A program made the translations under genes and the position numbers. Positions 1 to 10,100 of a stretch of DNA of 64,000 nt are shown one piece after another. Every line of letters begins with the position of its first letter. Positions within the stretch are counted from its first letter, which is position 1. The stretch lies in the NCBI GenBank assembly GCA_022702705.1, contig CM040424.1:138867665-138931664 (forward strand), written 5' to 3'. This stretch comes from Papilionanthe hookeriana x Papilionanthe teres. Lineage: Eukaryota > Streptophyta > Magnoliopsida > Asparagales > Orchidaceae. The notes below the pieces were generated by a model. That model saw only the letters and a list, made by a program, of their open reading frames with translations, searched no databases and had not been told where the DNA came from.

Positions 1-63
1 ATAAACTAGAAGATTTGTGACATCTGTTTGGTCTGCAAACCAATTTTATAAGCCGACAAGTTC

Positions 64-178
64 CCCTGCTTAATATAAAGGAATTAAGCAGGGTTTATAT
101 TACTCAGGTTCTTAAAGTTCTCTATAAGGACAAGCCCACTATAGTTAATTACATCTTAAATGACGGGAATCATTTAAG
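64..178 (+). other. Hairpin cluster near left end of copy A
   Basis: Three inverted repeats follow one another. The first pairs CCCTGCTTAAT (64-74) with ATTAAGCAGGG (83-93), a perfect 11-bp stem with an 8-base loop. The second is imperfect, at 122-144. The third pairs CTTAAATGA (155-163) with TCATTTAAG (170-178), a perfect 9-bp stem. The first stem recurs perfectly in copies B (14118-14147) and C (56258-56287) and in altered but still paired form in F (63707-63731). The third is perfect in B but imperfect in C and F. The role is unknown. Confidence 0.7.
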
Positions 179-867
179 AAAACTCTCGATAATGATCGGT
201 GGTTTTGCTCTCGAGAATTTCAAAGTTTAAGGTTTTCAAAGGATTGGATTTTTGAAATTTCAAAAGGGATTAGCTCAAATTTGGAACATTTATTTTCAGG
301 AGTCCAAAGGAAGAAAAATAGGAGAAGCTGAGGATCCAAGAGGAATCTTGGCAACTTCCTAAACTATCCTATTGTTTGGCTCGGATTTAAGAAAATCCTA
401 ATATTATCTAATATTTCAATCTTGCCAATTTTAATTAATTTGGACTTATATTTGTATGATAAAATCATACAAATAGCCTCGAAGATATGAGGGTTTATGT
501 CGTACTAAACGACTACCTCGGAGTCCTAAGACCGGATAGGGCTTAATTTACATGACATGATCATGCAAATGCCTAACGAAGAGTTGAGGATTTATGTTGC
601 ACTAGGCAAACTACCTCGAAGTCCTATGGCTTGGTTATTTAATTCTAGGAAAGTTTTGCTGAAGTAGATCCGAGTTTTGCTGATGACGATGGCCGTGCTG
701 CCCACCATGCTCCGAGCCCTTTGTTGTTGCAGAGGTTTAGTTTTAGAAGTCATAAATCAGGAGATGAGAGAAGTGTTTTAGTTTAGATAAAAATCTTAGA
801 GTTCAAGTGTTTTTAATATTTTAATTAAAACAAATCTTAAAGTTGGTTAAACAGAACCGATTAAGAT

Positions 868-1045
868 CCCACGGTTCCGTCATCCCGGCACTGTTACTTT
901 CATTGAATTCACTTAGTCCAAATGAATTTGCTAAACTCAACTGAATGAGTTCCACACTTTAATTTAGACCGTGGGAAATCTGGTTAGCAACACGTGGGTT
1001 ACATCATCCGAGGTATTCCCGATCATTCAACGAGACGTTCTAATT
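868..1045 (+). promoter_or_regulatory. Conserved non-coding block with CCCACGGT/ACCGTGGG inverted repeat
   Basis: This short GC-richer island sits in AT-rich DNA. CCCACGGT near its start pairs with ACCGTGGG about 95 bases later. A second related segment containing CACGTGGGTTACATCATCC follows, so the block also looks like an internal degenerate duplication. Recognisable versions occur in B (about 13195-13355), C (about 57050-57215), D (about 14910-15060) and in diverged form in E (about 21555-21720). Persistence in diverged copies suggests a cis-acting signal. The CACGTG core is a G-box-type sequence. Function is inferred, not shown. Confidence 0.45.
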
Positions 1046-1887
1046 TAGTTGCAATTGAGTTTTGTTGTTCTGTTTGTCATTAAATTTTGAGTTGTTTTAT
1101 ATTTTGAAATGTTATGGCGGTGAATTTTATCTTGCAGTGATTTTTAATTTAGTTTTGGTTTCAGTTCAGGGACTACCCTAAAGGTTTTGGTTTTCATGCA
1201 ACAGTTGTTTATCATGCAGGAAAAGTAAAATACAGTGCATGTAAGTAAATTGCAATAAAGTAAATTGCAAAAAAATAAAAGCATACCTGGAGGGTCTTCC
1301 CGTCATCCTAAGCTGCACTTAAAACACGTGTTAAGGCATTTAAATATTTCAACAAGTATCTAGGTAAAGCTAAGGGAGAGGTTTTGGTTGTCTACCAAAG
1401 TCCTAATCCTATAGCTAGTCATCTCCTATGACGTCTAGGTTCTTGTGTTTTGGTTTAAGGACGATTTTCTTCATCGAAGAAACAATTAAATTCAATTGTT
1501 CTTATAAACACCCTATCATATTGAGGAAGTGCTTAAGACGAGTCTTAAACATCTTTTCAATACCTCTAGGATTGTTTTAAGTTCAAGAGAATTTAATTAT
1601 ACAAGTGAATTAATCATCCAGGGGTTTAAGTTTTGTTCTCTTGCACAGTGAACTGGGACATTTGAATATCCTATAAGTGAAGTAACACTTCACTTGATAC
1701 CTCATTAAAGAGTTATAACAATAAGAGCTTTAAAAGGGCAAATTAAATTATTAAGTATTTTAATGATTTTAAATTAATGATTTAATTTTAATTTTGACTT
1801 AATTATAAAAAATCAGTTTAAGTTTGGAATAGTGTTCAAATTATTTTAGATTTAATTCTTAATGATTTAATTTAGGTTTGTTGATAA

Positions 1888-2150
1888 ATGATTTTGATTT
1901 AATTTAATTCAATTTAATTTAATTTTTAATTTCATTTAATTTAATTTTATTTTATTTTAATTTAATTTAATTTAACTTGATTTGATTTAATTTTAGTTTA
2001 ATTTGATTTAATTTAATTTAATTTAATTTTAATTTAATTTTAATTTAATTTAATTTTAATTTAATTTCAATTTATTTTTAATTTAATTTTAATTTAATTT
2101 AATTTTAATTTTAATTTAATTTAATTTTAGTTTAATTTAAATTTGGATTA
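1888..2150. repeat. Low-complexity TTTAA / TTTTAA tract in copy A
   Basis: The stretch is nearly pure T and A, made of irregular TTTAA and TTTTAA units on the plus strand. Copy C has a comparable tract at about 58095-58320. Copy B has only scattered AT-rich sequence at the matching place. Copy E carries hairpin arrays at the comparable position. This interval therefore appears to be a hotspot for repeat expansion within the family. Confidence 0.8.
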
Positions 2151-3892
2151 TTATTTTAATTAATTTTTTTTTAATTAAGAATTAAGTATTATTGAAGTGA
2201 TTAATTAAAGAATAAATATCCTCTTAAATAATATCCCTACTTTAATAATTCCAATTTCTATTATTCTTCCAAAATTTCAATTAATTAATTAATTAAATTT
2301 TATTTTAATTATTTTTTTTTGAAATGGTTAGTAGGTTTCTACCCTTAATCATTTAAGTTTCAATCATCCAAAATCAGTTTAAAATCAAATATTTTACCCT
2401 CCCCTTTTGATTAATCCTAAAATTTTTAATTAAGGGTTGAAATTTTTAATTACCCTTTTGCCCTTCAAGCTTAATAATTCTATAACTCACTAAATTAAGC
2501 TCAAATGAACTTGAAATTTTTATGTAACCTCACTCACATGTCAATTAAGACATTAGAGGAGAAAATCTGATTTTTCTGTATTTAATTTATTTATGTAATT
2601 ATTTTTGATGGAAAATAGGGGTTTTCAAGGAAAATTCAACAACATGAACAAGGAAATGCTTCTATCCTTGAGAAAATTATGGAATGTTTATAATGACCAG
2701 AGGAACATTTGGACCAATTTTGGTGATTTTTTGAATTATATTTTATTTATTAGAATTATTTTGAATTTTGGAGTATTAATTACTTTTAAAATAAAATTAA
2801 ATTTAAAAAAAGGATTTTATATTTTTCTTAAAAATCTCTAACCTCAAGGAGTCTAGAGAAACAAATTTTATATTTTTCTAATTTTTTCTTTGATTTATTA
2901 GAATTATTTTAATGAAAAGGTTGGAAAATACATTTTTTAATATTAAAAATTACATTAAGCCTTTAAAATTCAATATCATATCCTAGGGACTTGAGAAAAA
3001 TATTTGGTTTGTTTCTAAGTAATTAGAATTCAAAATGTGACATTTTGGTAATTTTTAATATTTTTATGATTTTGATTATTTTTTAATTATTAAAAATATT
3101 AAAATAATGATAAAAATCAACTTTCTTAGAAAATTACAATTTTAATTTTTCTAAGTTCCTCTGATATCAGAGAAGCTCCAAAACCATTTTTTGTGAATTT
3201 TTGAAAAGTATTTTGTGAGTTATGAATTTTTAAAGTTTAATTTTACTTATGGGGCTTAATCAACCCATTTGGTGGATCAAATCAAGTCCAATTAGTTTCA
3301 AATTTTTATGTGAGACTCTCCTGACCCTAAAGGATAGTGGAGAATTATTTTAAGTCAATTTGATGTATAGTTCACCCTAATTAATTAAAGTTCAATTTTA
3401 GGTTTTTAGACCAATTAGGATTATTCCAAGTGAATTAACTCAAAACTTATTTTTCCTAGGTTCCTCTGGCCATAAGAAACATCACCAAATTTTCCTAGAA
3501 TTTATTTCTCAACATGCTAATTATTGGAATTAAAATACTCAAAACAGTAATATGCAATTGGAAAATCAATAACTTCTCATAGGGATGGCTTCTGACCTTG
3601 GAAAATTCAGGAAATGTTCCCAATTTAAGAGGCTTTAAAAACCCTATGGTCTCATGTCATGGTGAATTGTCTATGTGCATGGAGAATTAAAATAGTGCAC
3701 AGAGTAATTAAATCATTAAAAATAAAATACTAAATGAAATTAATTGATTTATTTTCCACATTATTCTCCTCTGTTCACTGAGCAAGAGGGTATTTTTATT
3801 TTATTTTTAGGATTTTTCTACACAAATTTATGGATTTTCTAAGTTACGGTAATTAAATAAATCCATAAAATCCTATTTTTCTATTTATCAGA

Positions 3893-4190
3893 ATCGGCGC
3901 CGCGTCATCCTTAGCATCTCCGAACAGCCACGCGGCGCTTTCTGATTCGGGGCCGCCATCAGACTCAGCGCTCCAGGGGCCCGCGGTTCATGTACCATCG
4001 CGCTGTCCGGCTCGATCCCGACCGTCCGCTCGATACACGCTCGATCCGACGACTCCTGGTCATCATCTACGACTGGTGTGAACCCAAGACCGTCCACACT
4101 AAAACCCTAAGAACTCACTCGATTCTCAACGGATTTTTGTTTTCTTGTGCTCTATGGATTCGTCTTGAAGAAACGAACACATCCATATGG
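3893..4190 (+). promoter_or_regulatory. GC-rich promoter-like block in copy A
   Basis: A sharp switch from AT-rich sequence to a CG-rich island with GGCGCCGCG and CACGCGGCGC is preceded by TATTTAAATAAAT-like sequence (clearest in copies B and C). Counterparts lie in B (about 10015-10300), C (about 60090-60370), D (about 35670-35930) and E (about 25440-25700). In every copy it is followed by sequence like GACCGTCCACACTAAAACC. A TATA-like run followed by a GC-rich leader is what an LTR promoter and transcription start would look like. That reading is inference; no experimental start is available. Confidence 0.4.
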
Positions 4191-5169
4191 TAAACATGCA
4201 TTGAAATCGATTCATATCAAATGGAGAATCTCCAGGAGCTCGGGAGGAAGAGAGAGTTCATACCTTTGCTCAGAGAAGTGAAGCTTCGATCTGAGAGTTG
4301 TGTCACATTCGATTGGGTACAAGCAAGCTCCAGATGAATTCCCTTGGCCTGGTGAATTGCATAGGTACAAAAGTGACCACAGCCGATCACAAAGCTTGGA
4401 GGCTGGAGCAACTGGGTGGCTCGGAGAGGGGGCTTTCACTCTGGGAACTTCTCATCTTGGTCTGGTGAAGGTGTAGGACCAATCAATTTGGAGATTGGCT
4501 CACTGTAGTGAAGTGTCCTTTTTTGGGTGGAATTTGGACTCTGAAATTGAGCTCTATTAATGGGGATTAAGGCAAATGGACACTGGAGATCAATTGCTCT
4601 AAGTGTGGAGAGTGGTCTGGGACAATTTTGGCAGAGTTTCAGTAAGTTTGTTTCAGCACCTCCCTCATGGCCGAGAGAGGTGGGGTTTAAATAGAGCTGG
4701 CTGGAGGCTCTCCTAGGGGGAGTTAGGGGTTGGAATCAGCTGCTCTGGTGAGGAGAAGAATAGCCATGGTGGCCATTGGGCATGGGGCAACTCAGCAGGT
4801 GAGAATTCCAAGCTTAGGCTCACATGTTGCTCTCGGTGTGGTGTTTTCCGGCGGCCCAGGTGGCTGGCCGGCAGGCATGGGTCACCCTCAGGGTCAGGAG
4901 GTCCAGGGCTGGGGTTTAGTGTAAGCAATTGACCAATGCCATGTGTAAAGAGCTTAGATTAAAATGGCATGGGGGAGAGGCCATTTTGGCTTGATTTGCT
5001 CCAAGCCATGGTTTTGGGTTAGGTTCACCTCCCCATGACTCGGTTTTGGGCTGAAAAAAGCGATTGGGTCGGCTAGGAAGGGGTGGTGAAGTCCCCATCC
5101 AAGGTGATGTGGTTAAACATGTTTTAGTGTGTAGCATGGAAGGGGTTAAAAATGCTTAATGAAGGATTA

Positions 5170-6550
5170 AGAAAGGGGGCCCTCCTTTTGCTACTTTGGG
5201 TATGGTCACATGTCAAACCCCCCATGGCTTCATATGGCTTGTAAATGGCTCATATTTGGCTCCATTTGGCTTTGGAAAAGTTGGCTTTGTTTCATGAAAA
5301 TGGCTTTTAAGGAGTTTTGGTAATTTAGGGTGATTTGATAGGATTTGGCATATGGCTTAGTTTAGAAAAATTTGATGGCTAATTTAGGACTTAGGGATGA
5401 TTTTAATTGAGTGAGGATGTGATGAGATTGTAATTTGGGCCTTAGGATGGGTTTGGACTTTTGAAATTATTTTAGGAATGGGCTTTTAGGAAGGTTTAAA
5501 AAGGTGGGCTTTAGGCTTAAGAATAAATTTATTGATGGGATTTTTCTGTAAAAGTTTGGGTCAAGTAATTGTTGGGTTTAGTTTAGGGATGTGTCATGGG
5601 TGATTTGAAGCAAGTTTGAGGTGATTTGGAATTAGATTGGGTCTTATTTGGGTCTCTTTGGTAATAGAGTCCAAATGGGTCAAAATGAGCCATCTTGGGC
5701 CAAAGTTGGGCTAATGTTGAAATTGATGTAAAATTAATGTTGGCAAATGTTTATGGGGGTGTTACAAATAGGTTTCAATTTTGGTTGGGTTTTGATTTTG
5801 GGATTTGGGCCCATTTGGGTTAGGTTTGGGTGTAGGCCCATTTAAGGAATTTTGGGTTTGGGTTGAAATTGAGTAAGGTTTGGGTGTAAATTTTGGGCAA
5901 ATCATGTTAGTGTTTTGTTTTTGGGGATGCTAGGAAGGTTTTAGAAAAGATTTGGGTCAAATTGGGATTGAATTGGGTTGGTTTGAGCTAGGTTTAGGTC
6001 ATGGGTCAAAATTGGGCCTTAAGCTTTTAAAATGAAATTGGATTCAAATGCCAATCAATTTGGTCTTGAATTTGGTCTAGATTGATTTTGGGGATATTGA
6101 ATTGAAGTTTAGAATTGAATTGGACCAAAATTGAGACCAATTTGGGTGATTAGGTTTGACATTGGGTTCATTTGGGTTTAAAATGGGCTAAATTGGCAGT
6201 TTTGGTAACAGTGGGGTAAACTAACAAAATTGGCCCATGGTGTAGTTGGACAAAATGAAATTAGGAATATTTGGGATTTTTTGGAATTTTCTGGGAATTT
6301 TCTGAATTTTTGGATTTTTGGGTCAAGAGGGGCATTTTGGTAATTTGGAGGTTATTGGGGGTATTTTTAGAAATTTTGGTATTTTTGGCTGGAGATAGTC
6401 AATATGAGTGGGGGAAAATGTTTAGGATTGATTCTGAGGACTTTTGGGTGATTTGGAGATTTTGGAGGATTTGGGCAATTTCGAGGGCTTTTGGTAGGTT
6501 TGATGGGTATAGGGTCCTCGGGTCAAAAATTGAAATTTTGGAAGAATGAA
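5170..6550 (+). repeat. T/G-biased degenerate TTGGG/GGTCAAATTGGG region of copy A
   Basis: The plus strand is dominated by T and G with few C, built from degenerate units such as AATTGGGTT, TTTGGGTC and GGTCAAATTGGG. Copies C (about 61380-62740) and D (about 36880-37340) show the same bias. Copy B shows the complementary A/C bias at about 7640-8960. Small open frames in it are not conserved between copies, so I do not call a gene. Strong strand asymmetry of this kind can favour R-loops, but that is untested here. Confidence 0.6.
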
Positions 6551-7083
6551 GATTGATCAAATATGAGTGAAATGGAATCACTTTGGTTGAGCCATGAAGT
6601 CATACTAAGCCTATATGAGCCATGAGAGGACTCATTGGAGGCATTCACTATGTTGTTCCTAACCCTCTTAACCAGGGGCTTAGGGGTTAAGGTCCATCCA
6701 TATGAATTACCTACACGAGTCAGGGATTCAATTTAGGTAACGTGTGGTTTTAGGATTTAGATTGTGTGTGTGAGAGTGTAGAGTGTGAGTGTAGTGTGTG
6801 TGTGTAAGTTAACCCTCACCAGACCAGGCCACCCAAGGTGGTCCTAAGGCCAAAGAGTCCTATAGGAAACTCATCCTTTAAACCTTCACATTTGATTTTA
6901 ACCCTCTAGGTGATTAAGGGTCTACAATCAAGCTTGTGGGGTTTGCAGGGAGTCAAGAGGTGTTTAAACTTCTAAAGGTTGGGTTCCACTTCTAGTCCTC
7001 TAAGATAGTCAAAGGAAAAGCCTAAGGCTAGATCCTAAACACTAAAGATGAAAGAGAAGACCTCATCAAAAATGAGGTCAACA

Positions 7084-7139
7084 AACGCCAATATACGCGG
7101 TGTGCTTGGTTAGCACACTACACCAATTGGGAGTCCATC
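7084..7139. other. 56-bp spacer at the centre of the giant inverted repeat
   Basis: This unique sequence lies between the facing right ends of copies A and B. It contains its own hairpin, GTGTGC (7100-7105) with GCACAC (7113-7118), and the palindrome CCAATTGG (7123-7130). The 5 bases beside A (AACGC) and beside B (CCATC) differ, so the spacer does not show a single insertion event. Confidence 0.8.
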
Positions 7140-10100
7140 TGTTGACCTCATTTTTGATGAGGTGTTTTCTCTTCTCTCTCCGTAGTACTTAGGATCTAGC
7201 CTTAGGCTTTCCCTTTGACTATCTTAGAGGACTAGAAATGGAACCCAACACTTAGAAATTCAAACACCTCTTAACTCCCTGCAAACCCCATAAGTTTGAT
7301 TGTAAACTCCTAAGTCACTTGGAGGGTTAAGATCAAATGTGGAGGTTTAAAGGATGAGTTCTCTATAAGACTCTTTGGCCTTAGGACAACCCTGGGTGGC
7401 TTGTTCTGGTGAGGGTTGACCTGCACACATTACACTTTCTCACACATTCCAAATCCTAAAACCATTCATACCTAGCTTAACTTTCTGACTCATGTAGGTA
7501 ATTTATATGGATGGACCTTAACCCCTAGGCCCTCGCTAAGAGGGTTAGGAACAACATAGTGAATGCCTCAAATGTGTCCTCTCATGGCTCTTATGGGCTT
7601 TATATGGATTCATGGCTCAACCAAAGTGATTCCATTCTACTCAAACTTGATCAATCTTTATTTTTCCAAAATTTCAATTTTCGACCTCCACCAAACCTAC
7701 CAAATGCCCTTGAAATTGCCCAAAATTTGCAAAATCACCTAAATTATCTAAAATTCCTCAAAACCAATCCTAAACATTTCGCACCATTCAAATTGATCAT
7801 CCTTAGCCAAATATACCAAAATTTCCAAAAATACCCCCAATACCCTCCAAATACCCAAAATGCCCTTCTAACCAAAAAAATCCAAAAATTCAAAAAATTC
7901 CTAAAAAATTTCAGACAATCACAAATATTCCTAATTTCATTTTGTTCAACTACACCATAAGCCAATTTTGTCAATTTAACCCACTTTTACCAGAACCCCC
8001 CAATTTGACCAATTTTTAACCCAAATGGACCCAATGTCAAACCAAATCAATCCAATTGACCTCAATTTTGACCCAATTCAATTCTAAACTTCAATTCCAT
8101 ATCCCAATATCAATTTAGAGCAAATCCAAGCCCAATTTGATGAACATTTGAATCCAATTTCAATTTGAAGCCTAAGGCCCAATTTTGGCCCATGACCTAA
8201 ACCTAGCCCAAACTAACCCAATTCAACCCCAATTGGCCCCAAATCTTTTCTAAAACCTTCCTAACATCCCATAAACAAAACACTAACTTGATTTGCCCCA
8301 AATTTGAACCTAAACTCCACCCAAACCTTGCCCAAACCTAAAATCCCCAATTTTGGCCTAAACCCACCATGAACCCAAATGGGCCCAAATCCCAAAATCA
8401 AAGCCCAACCAAAGTTGAAAACTCTTTGTAACACTCCAATAAACATTTCTCAACCTTAAATTTACATAAAATCTAACATTAGCCCAACTTTAGCCCAAGT
8501 AAGCCCAATTTGACCCACTTTGGCCCCTTTAATAAAAAAAAGTCCCAAATCAAACCCAATTCAACTCCAAGTAACCTCAAATTTGTTTCAAATCACTCAT
8601 GACACATCCCTAAACTAAATCCAACATTTATTTGGCCCAATCCTTCAAAAAATTTCCATACACCAATTTGTTTTCAAATCTAAAGGCCCACTTGCTTAAA
8701 CCATTCTAAAAGCTCATTTTCACCAAATCCAAAAGGCCCAAAGTCAATCCAAAGCCTACATGACACTTTCACCTCATCATCCCTTTGATTTAAATCACTC
8801 CCTAAGTTTCAAATTCATCATTAAACTTTTCTAAACTAAGCCATGTGCCAAATTACCCATAGATATCTAAAATCCTTAAAACCCATTTCCATGAAATTGA
8901 CTAAGCTTGGCCTCAAGCCAAATGGAGCCATGGAGCCACGCATAAGCCATATGTAAGCCATGAGGAGCCATAGACTTATCATCACTCCCTAAATGATAAA
9001 AGGAGGAGATCCTTTAAGCACTCCCTAAAAGTCATTAGCCCTACGCATGATTCCCCTTAACCCAAAACAAATCTAAATAATCTTGATGGGGACTTCACCA
9101 CTCTTCATAAACTGACTCACCTGACCTCCCTCGGCCTAAAATCAAAGCTTTGGATGGTGCACCAAGCCCTAAACCATGACTTGATCCATTTGAACCCAAA
9201 ATTACCCTTCCCCCTTACCACTTAAATCAAACATCCTTACACTTAGCATTGGCCAATTTAACCCACAAACTTCAAGCCCTGACCCTCCTGATCAGGATGG
9301 TGACCTGACCTTGGCCGGCCGGCCACCAGGTCGTCGGAAAACACCATGGCCGAGAGGTCTAAATGGATTAAAAAATTCAATTTGAACTAGCTGAGTTGTC
9401 CCATGCCCAATGGCCAGTGCAGCTGTTCTTCTCTTCACCAGAGCAGTTGATCCAAGCCATCAAACCCCCTGGGAGGCCCTGGCCATGGCTATTTAAACCA
9501 GCCACCCCCTCTCGGCCAAAAGGTTGGCTGAAATCAACTTTCACAAAATCCCTCCAAACTCCTCACAGAGCTTCCCTCAGCCAAGAGCAATCCATCCCCA
9601 CTCGTTCTCCCCGCCCTAGATCCCATTGATTGAGCTCAATTTTGGAGCTCAATTCTCAGGCCAGAATAGGACATCTCTCAAACCTCCACCAAAATCAAAT
9701 TAAACTCACCCACACCTGCACAGGACCAAGAGAAGGAGTTCCCCAGTGAAATCCCCCTCTCCGTGCCACCCAATCGCTCCAGCCTCCAAAGTTTGAAATC
9801 GGGCTCGGTCACTTTCATACTTAGACCTTTCACCAGGGCCAGAGGCTTCATCCCTAGGCTCTTCCAGCTCCAACGAACATGCCGAGCACATTCAGTTGAG
9901 GTCTCACTTCCTGAACCAAGGTTTGGAGACTTCTCTTTAACCCGAGCTGCCAGCGATTTTCCATTTTGTTTGAGTTAATTTCATAGCATGTGAACCGTAT
10001 GGATGTGTTCGTCTCTTCAAGATGAATCCATAGAGTATAAGAATATGAAAATCCATTGAGAAACGAGGGAGATATTAGGGTTTGAGTGTGGACGGTCACG

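Larger units (their letters stand above)
1..7083 (+). mobile_element. Copy A of giant non-coding TG..CA family (left end outside window)
   Basis: The sequence aligns along its whole length with copy C (55918-63260) and, in reverse complement, with copy B (7140-14429). Its first base matches C at about 56194, so roughly 275 bases of the left end lie outside the window. It ends at the same base as C, with GGTCAACA. No open reading frame is conserved between copies. In order it holds a cluster of small hairpins (64-178), a conserved GC-richer block (about 868-1045), an AT-only TTTAA tract (about 1888-2150), a GC-rich promoter-like block (about 3893-4190) and a TTGGG-rich strand-asymmetric region (about 5170-6550). 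I infer a giant solo LTR of an unidentified retrotransposon. A non-autonomous element of another kind is possible. Confidence 0.75.

Noticed and set aside
7084..7139. Spacer as a retrotransposon internal region with primer-binding site
   Set aside because: The flanking copies are inverted, not direct, and no sequence complementary to a known tRNA 3' end is visible.
7559..7960. 133-residue open frame in copy B
   Set aside because: It lies in the A/C-biased degenerate repeat; the strand bias removes stop codons. Not conserved in A or C.
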